The notes under the pieces: model-generated
Database searches by the model: none
Seen by the model: only the letters and a program-made list of their open reading frames with translations
What the model was told of the DNA's origin: nothing
Made by a program: the position numbers and the translations under genes
In this document: positions 12,120-24,330 of the stretch, piece by piece
How the letters are laid out: each line of letters begins with the position of its first letter
Position numbering within the stretch: the stretch's first letter is position 1
NCBI GenBank assembly: GCA_015680685.1
Contig: MNCI01028947.1
Coordinates: 664,160-728,159 of the forward strand
Length of the DNA stretch: 64,000 nt
Direction: 5' to 3'
Source of the DNA: Gnetum montanum
Taxonomy: Eukaryota; Streptophyta; Gnetopsida; Gnetales; Gnetaceae

Positions 12120-13440
12120 TGAGCACAATGAAAATAGGACAACTGATTATTTAAATGTAGAATTGATTATATCCAACATTAATATCAACACTTCCTATTT
12201 TCTATCTCAACAAAATACACCTTCAATAATTGTTTTTGAAAAATTAACATTTAGCAACTAAAGCATAGAAGCATAAAACATCTTCATGCTTAAGTGAAAT
12301 GAATATGAAATATACATGCAGATCAAAAAAATAATACATTCTTGAACAACTTTTAAAATACTTACCTCTTGCAGCCCAAAATTTTAGCGAATCAAAAAAG
12401 CAATCAAGGTAGTTTAGGTAGATTCAAGCATAAAGGATTCATCACACAAAAATCTTCAATAATAGTAAATGCAAAAAGAGATGTGGAATCTAGAAAATTC
12501 TGAGGATAAAAGATGAAAACATTTGCAATGATCCTTATAGTCTAAGCGCATATTAACAATGTTTGCAATCTAACAGATACTAGTGTTTGCACAGAGACAT
12601 CCTTTACATAAAATGAAATTCAGATATAATACAAAGAAGAGAACAAAGCTTTTAAAATTTTAAAGCATATTTACAGCTTGTTGAGAATTATTATAATGAA
12701 TGGATGAAACCATTAAGCCATATTATGCATATCTAAGCATTTACAGAAAACACAAAAACACCATTAATCAAAGATGAACACTATGAAGACAGTTTCATGA
12801 ATAATAAAAAATAAACGCCGAAATATTCTCAGTGAAAATAATTTTAGAAACTTTTCACAGGTAGAGCATGGCAATATTCAGTGGCGATTGGTAAAAAAAC
12901 ATGAATATCATCAACGATCTCAAGGTGCAAAGACATTTTCCACAACCTTGAAATTTTACCAAGCACGGGGAACATCCAGAGTAAACGTGTTTGGAATGAA
13001 GACATTCAGCATTGAAACTCAAAGATATAGAAACTGTGTTGGTTGATCAAAAATTAAAAGAAAGAGATAAAGAGATGGAAATAATTTAGGACTGCTGAGC
13101 CAATAAATCGATGCAGCACTGGCTGAGAAAAGAATCCTAAAAACTAAATCGAAGAACAGTACATAATCTCATGAATCGGAGTTGGTACAAATCCACCATA
13201 CACTGATGCTGACAAAACAGACAGAAACAGAGGAGCACAGGCACATAAACAAAACCTGCTGATGGAGCAGTGTTTGTTTTGAGTGGAGCAGAGATGGTTG
13301 TTGGGGGTAGAAGAACAAGCAGCAGTGGTTGTTTCTTTTGCAGCAACTCTGTTGTTTGTTGGAGAATGATTCAAACTTAACAGATGAGATAATAGGGATT
13401 AGCACTAGTAGAGATTAATAAAATGAAAACTAATAAAAAA
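12120..13440. other. Unassigned region of different composition, possible minus-strand exon
   Basis: The gypsy homology stops abruptly near 12.12 kb. The following 1.3 kb keeps more intact CAG, CTG and CpG than the flanking relics and no TE motif was seen. On the minus strand, GCAAGAGGTAAGT at about 12366-12378 is a good splice-donor match, so a minus-strand transcript with an exon to the right is possible. Small overlapping minus-strand ORFs at 13137-13405 resemble no family I know and sit in a low-complexity stretch. No function is proposed. Confidence 0.3.
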
Positions 13441-13736
13441 TGTATAGGCACTAATTATGTTATGAATACTTATGTTGTATTCACACCTTTTTGACTTGGT
13501 GATTTGCAGTTTGTTAATTCCTTGATTTTCTGTTTTTCTGCTTTGAAATCATGGCTAAAATAGTGCCTAGATTTTCAGTAATTCAGTTGCATTTTAGAGC
13601 CTATATAAAGGCTGGTTTAGTATTCAATGTGTTGCACTTAAACAATAAAAACAGAGTATTAACTTCATGTAATCTCATTTTGTTCTAGAGTATCCTCTCT
13701 TTTGTCCCTTTGTTTTTGTTATCCATTTCCATCATG
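13440..13736 (+). repeat. LTR-like promoter/terminator segment
   Basis: About 300 bp contains a strong TATA signal, CCTATATAAAGGCTG (near 13600-13613), followed 34 bp later by AATAAA at 13644-13649 and a T-rich tail ending in CATCA. A TATA box followed at short distance by a polyadenylation signal and a pyrimidine-rich end is the usual arrangement of a short copia-type LTR, so this may be a solo LTR or the 5' LTR of an element lost to the right. Neither an outer TG end nor a convincing primer-binding site could be fixed. A host promoter is the alternative. Confidence 0.4.
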
Positions 13737-13995
13737 GTTGCAGGTGACGCTGTAAAACTCCAGAAGCGTCATTGCAGGCCATCTGAATCTTGGTTGGGCT
13801 CCATTGCAGGCCCTGCAGCCACCGTACATCTTTTGGATTTGGTTAGAGATTGTCTTGCTAAAGACAGCACTGCCGCTACTGCTGACACGACCACAGAAGG
13901 CCAGAGCCACCAAAATCGGTGCACTAACTCTTCCCATGCCCATTTCTTTCTTCTGTATTGAGATGATAAGAACTGATGGTTCTTTCAGGACCAAA
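13737..13995. other. GC-richer segment with overlapping open frames
   Basis: Open frames run on both strands here (13710-13961 plus, 13804-14061 plus, 13719-13994 minus). Base composition is visibly richer in GC, CAG and CpG than the surroundings. None of the translations resembles a family I can name, and overlapping frames on both strands are expected when stops are scarce in GC-richer DNA. It may be a captured gene fragment or the internal start of the LTR-like element to the left. Confidence 0.3.
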
Positions 13996-14105
13996 CATTG
14001 TGTAAGTGAGTTCGTTCCAATAAATGGTCCTGGTTGCCTGCATCACTGCAACATTATGTAACTGAGTTCAGTCAAATAAATGGTCCTGGTTGCTTTCATG
14101 ATTTG
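13996..14105 (+). repeat. 55-bp tandem duplication
   Basis: AACATTGTGTAAGTGAGTTC starts near 13996 and AACATTATGTAACTGAGTTC near 14051. Both units then run through the identical word AATAAATGGTCCTGGTTGC. Two diverged copies with a 55-bp offset. Confidence 0.85.
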
Positions 14106-15060
14106 TCATAAATGTCAGTGCAGCAAAGTCGGTTGCAATCAATGACCACAAATTGACCATTGAAAATCATCTAATGGAAATTTTTATATTTTCTTAACGG
14201 TTGAACTTTTATATTAGAAATGCATTACGTTTTCCAAAAACTTTTTTGGTTTTGTGTGAAACAAATAATTTTGATGACCAAAGCAAGTAAAAATGTTGTA
14301 TTTCTCGCAACTATGTGACCAACTGTATTTTCAGTATAAGTAATAAGCTTTGCTATTCTTTTTGCTTGCACATAAGTTGCAAATGCTTTGCCTCCAAATA
14401 TACAAACTAGAGACACATATTTTGCTCTTCTCTTCGGCAATCATCTCTTTCATTCCTTTTATACCTATAAATAAAATATAATGCCCAAGCTATTCAACGG
14501 TTGTTTATACGCATGAATGCGTTTCACCTGCAACAAAACATAGTTGACTCTCATTCACTGAAAATGTTAAAAATTCCTTGAATGTCGAACATTATATCAT
14601 TCACTAAAAATGTTAAAGTTTGAAACACTCTAAAAGTTTCTTGAATGTCAAACATTGTATCTAGACTTACAACATACCCACCTCGCTCTCTGCCTTATGT
14701 ATGATACTGGTTTTAGTTTATTCACACATTTAAAATCTTTTCAATCTTTCTATTGAACTTTATCATCAACAAACTACATATATATTAAGCATTTTAGATC
14801 AATTTCAATTGATAATAGAGACCTTAGTAATTGCAGTAAGAATCTTAGTTTCCTATATACCAATGAAAGATCAAAGGCAAAGACAATCATACATTCTAAA
14901 ACTTTGCATGTTTTTTAGTATTAAGACCCTAATCATTACTCTCAAGCCACTTTGTGATAACATTGTTGAGTTCAGGATTATAGAAACTAATCCATTTTCT
15001 AGGAGTTACACCATTGGTCTTGTTCTAAAACTTTGTCTATGACTCTTGTTTTTATCCTTA
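14106..15060. other. Unassigned AT-rich DNA
   Basis: No recognisable gene. A loose direct duplication of CATTCACTGAAAATGTTAAA with TTCTTGAATGTC-type words lies at about 14554-14660. The small open frames at 14225-14440 (minus) and 14809-15042 (plus) show no family resemblance. Confidence 0.35.
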
Positions 15061-15061
15061 T

Positions 15062-16255
15062 AGTTTGCCTAACTTGAATGTAATCTTTATTAAACTAAGT
15101 CTTTTGAGTATCTTGTGATTTTGAATGCACAACTTGTTTAGCTATTGTAAGAAAAATTTGTTCAAGCTTCTTATAACATTTTTCAAGAGCCCATTTGCTA
15201 TGTGTTGTATTCATATATTTTTCCTTGACTATTGGGGTGAGTTTGTACTAATATTTTTTCTTATTCTTATTTTTTGTTACTTGAGTAATAATTGGAATTT
15301 GCAACAAAAATTCAACAAGATGATGGTAAGACTTTAATAAATCTTCTCTAAATTTCAACTCCTTAATAAAATCAATATCTTCATAAGAATATAATAGCAA
15401 ATCAATGCAAGAATTACCTTGAGGTCCTATAAAATCAAATGATAAAGATTGAGGAAATCTAGTAAGTCTATTGTAAATTAGAAGATCAAAAAGTTTATCT
15501 ATTCTACTAGTTTGTGATCCATCTTATTAATAGTGTCATCTATAGAATATTGGTTCCAATTGTGATCTTCAACAATGTCTAAACTATCAACATTATGCTG
15601 CTATTGGATAATTTTTATTTGTTGTGAATGTATTCTTGAATTAAAATCTTCGCAAATAAATACTGAGCCTTTTGTTGCAAATTCTACAATATCTCTACCC
15701 AAAAACAAAAAAGGATGATCATAAGATAACTCTATAAAATCATAAAATGTAGCATCTCTAAGAACAAAATAGCACATAGCTAAAAAAGCATAATCATGCT
15801 AACATGAGATTTTTACACAAACATTTTATTTATGATCATCAATTCTTTCTAAAAGCATGCAATTTTCAAGCTATTTTCTTACTAACACTGCAATGCCCTA
15901 GAAGATCTACCTCTTCACCTACTCTTATATTTCTCATGAAAAATTTCATAAATCCAAGAACTAAAAAAATCTATAGAACCAACATCTTTCCAAGTTTCAA
16001 TGAAACCAAAAATATCAAAGCTATCAAAGAATATAATACTATTCAAAGAAACAATTTTATTTGCAATTCGACCATTAATCTTAAGAAATCCATAATAAAA
16101 ATATCTATTCAAGCTTGTTTGATTTGCAAGACCAAAGATTCAAAAGAGTTCTTGGTTTCTTATGTCCAACCTATGGTAAAGCCACTTTATTTTACAAAGA
16201 TGTTATTCATTCATATAAGGCTTCTAAATATTGATATTATCAAAGTCTAATACAA
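15062..16255 (-). pseudogene. LINE endonuclease relic (minus strand), copy 1
   Basis: The minus strand encodes a decayed apurinic-type endonuclease domain of a non-LTR element. Near 15.95-16.05 kb it reads FDIFGFIETWKDVGS, fitting the D-I-x-x-x-x-E-T-W motif, followed by a GRSS-type block in place of R-G-x-G-G-I-A. Further on (15.40-15.50 kb) FDFIGPQGNSCIDLLLYS fits the late G-x-S-x-I-D-Y-V-x-x-S block. After it come KWALEKCYKKLEQI- and DYIQVRQTIR-like stretches that link endonuclease to RT in LINEs. The same linker is at 52.24-52.65 kb, giving two family members. The long plus-strand open frame at 15804-16250 is the antisense shadow of this domain. The enzyme would have nicked the target DNA to prime reverse transcription. 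Confidence 0.65.
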
Positions 16256-16299
16256 AGTTAAAGAGAAATTTTTTTTTATTTCCATATTGCTTTTAGTGT

Positions 16300-17460
16300 T
16301 TTTAATTTTCCTTCCTAAAGAAATAAATATATTCGAGTATATGGAAAATCCTCTTAATGGTTTATCAATCTCGAGGGTTTCTTATCAAGTCATTGTAGCA
16401 TAAATGTTTTTCATGAGGAATGATATGAAGATGAAAAATACTAATGTCTCTTAGACTATAGAGATTATAAAGAATTCTAAAGTTTTTTATTTTTAGTTGA
16501 TGATTTATATGAATCCTAAAGATATCAATTCATCATACATATTATTGGTGATTATAAGATTCATTTACCCAAATAAGGATTTTACACCAATGATTTAGGC
16601 TATCCTTGAATGTTATAGAATTAATGTTTTACATTCTCAATATTCTTATAAATCATTTTTACTTATCAAACTAAGCAATTCTGAAATTGTTGAGAAATCA
16701 TTGGATCTTAAAGTGTTTATAGATCACATAAAATTTTTGTTGCTTAGGAATGAAACATAAAATTTGATCCTATTCTTCTAATTACTCTAAATTCCTTATT
16801 GGATTAAATTAGAAAATTCTACTCTTATTTTTCAAAGTGTTAAAAGTGAAATTATTAGTAGCATTGGAACAATCTTGAAGATAAGGAAAAAAACATTACT
16901 AGACTATATGTAGTGCATAGGTTATTTTGTAGAGATTAACTTATGGTAGAGAAAAAAAGAATTAAAACTCAAGGCTAGTAATTATTTTTCTTTGAGAAAA
17001 TTACATGTTATAATTTACAAGGATATTACAACTATTTTTGTTTCGAATACCACATTATCGGGATATGTCCTATTCTCAATATAAAAGTTGTTCATCTGAG
17101 AAATAAACAACAATTTTTAAAAAAGATAAATAATGGTAGTTAATGAAATCTTCTTCAATAAGTTCTCAACTCTTACTAATCCGTTTCATTCTAAAGATGC
17201 CACTAAAATCTTAATATCTAAAGAGAATTATTCTTTTCAAAAAGAAATTTTTAGCAAGGACTCATAATGGAAAGATTGATGCAAATGGATTTTACTTAGT
17301 ATAATAGAAAAAGAAGAGGCCTACAACTACTACTTTTAATTTAATAACTCCAAATTTATCTCCTTCTCTGTCTACTACTATTAATCTTAATGTCTTTTAT
17401 CAAAAAATGATTTTTCACTTATTAGTGGCATGGTTTTCAAGAAAAAATGTTAAGTTTGAA
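16300..17460 (+). pseudogene. L1-type LINE ORF1 relic (DUF4283-like)
   Basis: In a heavily stopped frame the segment near 16.80-16.98 kb reads WIKLENSTLIFQSV, then SIGTILKIRKKTLLDY and YFVEINL. This follows the plant L1 ORF1 pattern W-x-x-L-x-x-L-P-x-x-x-W, I-G-x-x-L-G-x-x-x-x-x-D, R-x-x-V-x-I-D-L, part of the DUF4283/zinc-knuckle RNA-binding protein. It lies directly upstream of the endonuclease and RT blocks on the same strand, which supports the call. The 5' end of the element was not found. Confidence 0.5.
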
Positions 17461-17479
17461 TAAGCAAGGATGAGGGCCT

Positions 17480-18300
17480 CCTTTCCCACATTTCAATGTT
17501 AGCTTTATCATAGAATGTTTGGGGTCTTTCTAATAGGTCTTGAGAAAAGGTTACAAGGGAGTATCTTTCAAATTGGTATTTATTTCTAGATTTTCTTTTA
17601 CTATAAAAAATTAGGATTTCAATGCATGATATTAGTTTTATTGGTAAATGTATTTTAAAAAACTACATTCGAGTTAAAGAGATAGCTTGGGCTAGGTAAA
17701 AGTAAAAAATTTTAACATAGAAATTTTTAGGTACCTAAATAATTATGAAATCATATTCATAGGTTTTGTTTCTATTACAGCAAATCACTACATAAAGCAA
17801 AATGAGCTTACATCTAACCAAGAGTTTTATTTGATTTCCTTCTATGTGATTTGTGAGGATTTGAGTAGAAATATGGATTTTCATTACATAGTCTATGAAT
17901 ATAATAAACCGAAAAATTAAACTATAAAGAAGTATTATTATTCTTATTCATAAAAATTAAACTATAAAAATTTTAAACTCTAGTTTTGATAACCTTGGAA
18001 GATTTATTTAATTACTTGCAATAGTGGAAAAGGAGACTTTAGATTCTGTAATATTTATGCTTCCAAAAATTTGAGAGAGCAACAAAAGATTGGAAAATAT
18101 CTTTATCTCTTCCTAAAGTTCCTTAGATTATTGGAGGTCATTTCATTATAGTTAAAATTCTTTTAAATAAGGTTGATGATTTTTCTCCTAATATATGTTC
18201 TCAAGAAAAAGAAGATTGATGTAATGTTAAAGAAAAGTATTTTCTCCCTAACGTTAGCTTTTTATTCACCTCATTCAAATGAGAAGCATTATACTTAGTG
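17480..18300 (+). pseudogene. L1-type LINE ORF2 endonuclease relic
   Basis: The frame opening with MLALS.NVWGLSNRS near 17.50 kb corresponds to the L-x-W-N-V-R-G-L start of plant LINE endonucleases. About 200 codons on, WIIGGHFIIV-like and LLNKVDDFSP-like words (18.13-18.19 kb) stand where the family has the G-G-D-F-N catalytic box. The region is in frame fragments with many stops. It precedes the RT domain with normal spacing. Confidence 0.55.
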
Positions 18301-18399
18301 TAATAAATAATAAGGAAATGATAGAATTTATTGTCAATATAATAAATCTTACATCTCTAATATTTTTTTAAAAGTCTACAATGAAAGTAAAAATGCATA

Positions 18400-20124
18400 T
18401 AGATGCTACTTTATCAAATCATTTTCCTATTAGCATTTTTTCATCTAGAATTAATTTCTTTCTTCAAAAGAATGAGCATTTTCATATGAATGCTAATATG
18501 TTCACACAATCTTGTGCAAAAAACATTTTGAAGTCTTTATGAAATGTAGAAAAAAGGCTACTAGCAATATTGGTTAGATTGACTTGTGCTAGTGAATTAC
18601 TTGTAGAGTCAAAAATTATGCTAGATTATGTGGAGAGCAATTTGGTAAGTATAAGTGTTAAGTTGAAGAAGATCTTTCAAAATCTATAAAGCAAATGTGA
18701 ATTATTTAAGATCATAATCTCTTTGATTTAAAAACTTAAAAATCCTGAGCTAAAGCTTATTATACTAAGTAATGTTGGGATAATTTTGAAGCTAAAAGTT
18801 GTCTTAATAGAAGTTTTATGGATTGGCTAAAACTTGAATATGAACCTTGTAAGGAATTTTTTAAATTTTTAAAAGAAAAGGTTCCAATACCTAAATTGGA
18901 ATCATTTTATACAAATGATTCCATCATTAAAGGTCTTAACACTGTTAATATTTTTTTAGCAAATCATTTTCTTATTTTTTTTCTTATAAAGATTTCAATA
19001 AGGAATCTCTCTAGACCTCTAGTATACATATTTCTCATCTTATAATAGAAGCATATCATAGTAGTATTGAAGAATAAATTATAGTAGAAGAAATCAAAAC
19101 AACAATCTTTAGTTTAGAATATGGTAAAGCTCCAAGTTTTGATGGGTTTTTAATTAAATTTTTTAAAAAGCATTAGAACATTTTTGGAGATGATTACTTT
19201 CATGTTTTCCAAAAAAGAATTAAAAAAGTTTCTCTTGGTAAACATATTAAGAAAGGCATACTTTATCTTCTTTCTAGGAATGGAGATCCTCAACATATTG
19301 GTAACTAGAGGCCTAATCTTCTTCTTAACAATAATTATAAGATTTTAACTAAATGCATGGTTTATTAAATTTAGAAGGTTATTGAAAATATCATTAAACC
19401 TAAGTAGACTTATTTTGCTAAAGGTAGACACATCTTAAAGAATGTTATTGTATCTTGGAAGAGAATGTAGTGGAATTCTTATACTAACTAAGACATTACT
19501 TTTATTAAGTTAGATTAGGTCAAAGGTTATGATAGGATAGAATGAAATTTCATTATATCTCATCTCTATAAACTAGGATTTCGTGATTATTTTATTTAGA
19601 TTTTCTATACCCTACTTACTAATGCTAAGGCTAACCTTGATACTAATTTTTAATTAACTTCATCATTTTCTTTTCAATGGTCAGTTCGTCAAGGTTGTCC
19701 TCTAGCTTCCAATCCTTTTATTATTATTGTAGACTTTATTTCACATAATCTACATTGCGATCTACAAAGGAATATCATTATGAAAATTTCAATTAATGAT
19801 CAGGATATGCAATTTCTTAATATGCACTTTTCAAATGATTCTTTTTTTATAATAAATAATTCTCTATAACATATCAATATTCATTAGATTAATTGATAAA
19901 AATATGCTATTTATTATAATGGAAATATTAATAAGTGGATTATTGTCAAGCATTGGAAAATCTTCAAACAAGATTCTATCTTTAATATTTTAAAAATACC
20001 ATTTTCTTTTGTGCCTAATATTATTATTTTTTGGAATTATATGCTTGATAAAGTTGAAAAGAAGCTTGATAAATGTAAAGGAAAAAATCTCATCCTTTAT
20101 AACAATCGAAAACTTCAATGGATA
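18400..20124 (+). pseudogene. L1-type LINE ORF2 reverse transcriptase relic
   Basis: All main RT blocks of a plant LINE appear in order on the plus strand. An E-Y-G-K-A-P-x-x-D-G block lies near 19.12-19.15 kb, RPNLLLNNNYKIL near 19.31-19.35, FAKGRHILKNVI near 19.41-19.45, FIKLD.VKGYDRIE near 19.50-19.54 and VRQGCPLASNPFIII near 19.69-19.73. MHFSNDSFFI near 19.82 stands in place of F-A-D-D-x. The thumb-type block WNYMLDKVEKKLDKCK follows at 20.03-20.08 kb. Then the LINE stops at the edge of a gypsy LTR, which evidently inserted into it or replaced the rest. The open frame at 18818-19045 is part of the same coding region. Many stops; not functional. Confidence 0.8.
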
Positions 20125-21522
20125 GAACATCGAGGTCCATGGGCACATAGCCTAATCCCAAATCCATGCAAGGGCCTACTAGAGGTAGAGATGGGGAACC
20201 CTAAATGGTCTAGTCCATTGAACACAAACTTACCAGATGCAACTAGGTTGCAACATGGTTAACTGCAATGCCAATGCAAGAAAATGCTAAAGGTGCATGT
20301 GATGTTTGTAGTGTTTGCGGTGTTAGTGGGCTCGAGTGTAGTTATAGGCACTAGAGGGGCTAAGTGTAGTTAACGCTTTCAATGAGGTGGATAGTGTTAA
20401 CGCATGAGGACCATCACCTAAGTGTAGTTTCAAGCATGTAAAATGGAAAAAAATGTAAGTAAAGCACAAAGAATGCAAAGGAATAGAGAAAATAAAGAAA
20501 AGCACCACTGCAAATGGGATTGAGCATGGTTAACACCAAAAGTGGGTTAGAAGGTATGCAGTGTACAATAGATGTAGGTTGATAGCATAGTCATAGTCCT
20601 TGGTCTATCTGGCTATAAAGACTAGTGTTCTTCTAAGCTTCCTATGTTTGCTAGGTAGGCTATCATGGTGTACTACCAAATGTGCTGTTTCATAGGACTA
20701 TAAGGGATCTACGGTAGTCTACAAGTTCGCCTCTTTGCAAGTTTATCAATATGCCCTTGATTCACATATGAAGTCCCCTCTTTTACTGTGTTGAAGATGT
20801 AGGTATTTATAGGTTTACAATTAGTAGGGAATGTAGGATGTTTGCCACATGGTGCATGAGATGGTTGGGACTATGCTTAGTGTAGTTACTATTCAAGTGG
20901 TGTGTCAATGAGGTTGATGGTGTCAATGGTGTTATGCTTTGCTATTGTTTGTTGGACTCTATGGGACTCTGCATGACTGTGACTATGTTGCCAACCACAT
21001 ATGTGTGCATCGAGAGGATTGTGAGGTACCTAAAAAATAAAAATTAGAGACTACACTCTTCATGCTTTCATGTGGGGTTGAGTGTAGTTATAGATTTGAA
21101 GCAAAAGAAGATACAAAAAAAAAGTATTTTGCTAACTATTCTTGTCGAAGGTGAGTTGACTGCATTCTATAGCTAAGTTGAGCATCATTGCTACATTTTG
21201 GAGGCTAATGGAGAATTTCCATGCTAGCTATGCTCTTTTGAAAAGTAACTATGATCCTAGCTAAGGGTGAGTGTAGTCTTAGAACTTACGCAAAATTTGC
21301 AAAACTAGCCTTCTGTTGACTATGCTATCTATGTTCTAGAATGGTGTGCTTGGGGGAGAGTATAGTCTTAACACTTTGGCAAAATTTCAAAATTTTGTCC
21401 TTCAATTGACTATGCTCGGAAGGACTATGCTTTCTACACTCTATAGAGGGGTTGAGCATAGTTTTCACACTTTGCTAAAATTTGAGTCTATGATGCCTTA
21501 GTCTAGATTTGGTGGTGTTTCA
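20125..21522 (-). repeat. Gypsy LTR, left copy (3' LTR, minus strand)
   Basis: On the minus strand this starts TGAAACACCACC at 21522 and runs to the CCTCGATGTT block near 20127. It is the reverse complement in kind of the LTR at 33792-35675, sharing the TG end, a TATAAATA box (minus, 20804-20811; plus, 34989-34996), the TGAATCAAGGG block and the whole distal third. Pol domains on the minus strand lie to its right, so it is a 3' LTR. It is shorter than its partner mainly because its repeat-rich U3 part holds fewer units. The polypurine-like AAAGAGGGCCCAA just outside the TG end (21523-21535) fits a plus-strand primer. Confidence 0.8.
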
Positions 21523-22890
21523 TTGGGCCCTCTTTGTTGACATTTGGAGGACTGGCCCAAGAGATGTTGACAAAGAACAACAAGACACCATAGTAGACTT
21601 GGCACCAACATCACTCTTCAGTGTGTGATCAAATGTCGATGCATCATGCTCAAGAGTGTTAAGGATAGTGGTATATGAGATGGTAGGTAAGAAGTGGGTG
21701 TAAAAGGCATAGGTGATGTGCTGGGGATATAAGGGAAGATGAGGTGCAAATGAGATGTTATCATGTGAGGACATCATGGATGATGGTGACCATGACACCA
21801 GAGTAACTTGACCTTGAAAATGTTAACCTCTCGTCGGAGTCCTTGTGAGAGAGTCAAGGTGTAGGTTCAAGGTTGGGCTGGTTGCAAAACTACTTTGCTA
21901 CTAGATTTCTTGATGACATGATTTTTCCATTTTCCCTTTTTTTATTGAGCAAGGTGAACCTTATTTAGGCTCTACATGTTACTGAATGCTTGCTATGAAT
22001 TGCTTCCCATAAAGTGAGTTGTGTGTCACTAGATGGGCTTTACTTTGACTTTGGCAAAACTTCATCATGTTTATATGACAAATGTTTCATCCCTGAGATG
22101 GCTTATGTTACATCTACCTAGGCTTTAACTAGATAAAAAAGGCTTTTCATGAGATGACTTATGTTATGTCCACCTTGGGCTTTGAAGCTTGACTTGAAGA
22201 GGATGCCATGTGGTCATAGCACATGAGCATCAAAAACATTTGCAATCATTGCTATGTGGGGAATGAAAGGGTTTTGGGATATAGGAGTAGATGTGAGTAG
22301 GCTATGATAGGATAATAGGGATATGCACTTTTGAGAGGTTCAACTAGTCCAATCATGCAAATCGGAGAGATGTGGTAACTTGCTACTATGATGAGATGTG
22401 CCTTTGCATAACTACTTGGCACTTTGTCCTACAAACACAACTTCAAGAAGACGAGAAAACCACATAATACATGAATGCAAATAGACTATGGATGATAAAA
22501 TGTAGAAGGCCACATTAGTGACATAGGTTACATAGATTACAAGTGCTTTATTTTGGAACTGCAATGTGCTCGCTTGCTTGATGTAGAAAAAGGGTTGTGG
22601 TATGCTCACTTGCTTGCTTATAGAAGTATGGAATGAGTTATTAACAACTAATCACAAATCTAGTTTAACATCTTTGTAGACCATGTCTCTACTAGTTTAA
22701 GATCTTAGTAGATCATTGGACCTATGTTAATGTCCTAGTGGACCATGTTGTGCTAGCTTATAGTTGTAGCAAACTGAGCTATGCTAGTTTAACATCATAG
22801 TGGATAGCTATGCTAGTTTAAATTCATAGCAAACATTCACTCCAGCCTAATGTTGTAGTAGATGACTACTTACTTCATTCATGTGTAGTG
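21523..22890 (-). other. Gypsy 3' internal spacer
   Basis: Between the integrase C-terminus and the 3' LTR no domain was recognised. At 22.68-22.87 kb short words such as CTAGTTTAA..CATAGT recur in degenerate tandem form and resemble the repeats at 32.0-32.35 kb. The minus-strand open frame at 21520-21798 carries no motif I know. Confidence 0.4.
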
Positions 22891-22899
22891 CTGCATGCT

Positions 22900-24330
22900 A
22901 GATGTAGTACAACTTCAAGTGTGAATGGTTTACTAGATTGGCAAGCTCATTTCTATCTTGATTAGCAAGCTTGAATGCTTCATTGTTGTAGGCCTTAGTG
23001 ACTAGGAAAGGCCCTTCCTAGTTGGCTAAGAATTTATCTGTAGTTTTTCCAATGGCCTTGAGGATTAGGTCCCCATTCCTGATCAGGCACTAATGCTAGT
23101 TTTGATGATACTTTTTCCATTGCCTTTCCTGATACCATTTAATGCAATTGATTGTACACATGTGCTCCTCTTCCATTGACTCAAGGTTTACAATTTTCAA
23201 CTTGTTGTTTTAACCTTCGTTGATGAAGTTTGAGAGGACTACCGAAGCAATGAAACCTGCAATTCAAGTGGAAAAACTACTTCAGGTTAGTAGATAAGGC
23301 TATAAGACATCATGCCTATTACTATTCAATGCATTGTGTGGTAGGCCCAAAGTGCATAGACTAGCTACTTGTGACATCATTGTTTGTTGTTGCTTAGCAT
23401 CTTCTTGAGGAGGTTGACAATGACCTTGTTGGTGGCCTTTACTTGGCCATTTGCTTGAGGGTACTATGGTAATAAAAAAAAGTGCTTGATGCTAAAGTGA
23501 TCACAAAAGACTTTGGTTTCAATGCTACTAAATTATGGTCCATTGTCTATCACTATGGCCATTGGCAAGTTGAAACAAGTTACTATGTTATCCAACATGA
23601 ACTTGCAAACCTACTACGATGTTGTCTTCCTAAGGGGGATAGCTTTGACCCACTTGGTAAAATATTCCATTGTGGTTATTATGAAGCTATGCCTTGTGGA
23701 GGACTTAGGCATTATGTATTTAACGATGTCAAGGTCTTAGCATTGGAACGACCACATGATTTGTATTATATGCAATTCAGTTGGTGATAGGTGCATTAAG
23801 TTACTATGTTTCTTATAAGTGTCACATGTCTTGACTTTATAGATGCAGTTGATCTCCATATAAGGTCAATAGTAGACTAGTCATATGATTTTTGCTACCA
23901 TTTCCCTAGGTGCTATGTGACCTTCGCACAATCCTTTATGGACTTACTCAATGATTATTTTTTCTCACGTAAGCTAGTAGTATGCCATTGTAGGATCCAC
24001 GACATAATGTGTTATTACCTATTACCTACAATGATGTAATGCCACAAATTTTTACGTATTGTGTCTTTTTGAGTGGTAGTTAAGTGTTGCAGAGGCTCAC
24101 CTTGTGGAAGCTACAACTTGATGTTGTCGTACCACTCTTTTACAAGGTAGTGCTAACTATGGCTATGGACACATCTTTGATGGTTTGCATGATAGGTGTA
24201 GTACAATTCACCAATGAGGTGGGCAATGCATTGAACTTGCTAAGTGCTATGCTAAGGGCTAATGTTGCAAGTGCATTTGCAATGGCATTTTTTATTTAGG
24301 GAACATTGTGAACATCAACAACTACAAAGT
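22900..24330 (-). pseudogene. Ty3/gypsy integrase relic
   Basis: The minus strand, read right to left, has the central catalytic region near 23.5-23.75 kb. There, YFTKWVKAIPL corresponds to the family T-D-Y-F-T-K-W-x-E-A-x-P box, followed by a decayed L-P-x-x-I-x-x-D-N-G-P-Q-F block (the words Q-W-P and T-M-D-H-N remain). The C-terminal part at 22.98-23.10 kb reads RNGDLILKAIGK and then EGPFLVTKAY, as in the gypsy G-D-L-V-L-R-K and W-E-G-P-Y-x-V pattern. Plus-strand open frames at 23482-23787 and 24084-24299 are antisense shadows. Integrase inserts element cDNA into the host chromosome. Stops and substitutions exclude activity. Confidence 0.85.

Noticed and set aside
13137-13405. Three overlapping minus-strand ORFs with Cys/Thr-rich translation
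   Set aside because: Overlapping frames in a stop-poor GC-richer patch; no start context, family or conservation to support any of them.
15804-16250. 148-codon plus-strand ORF
   Set aside because: Antisense to a LINE endonuclease relic on minus with recognisable E-T-W motif; the translation itself resembles nothing.
23482-23787. 101-codon plus-strand ORF
   Set aside because: Antisense to gypsy integrase on minus.
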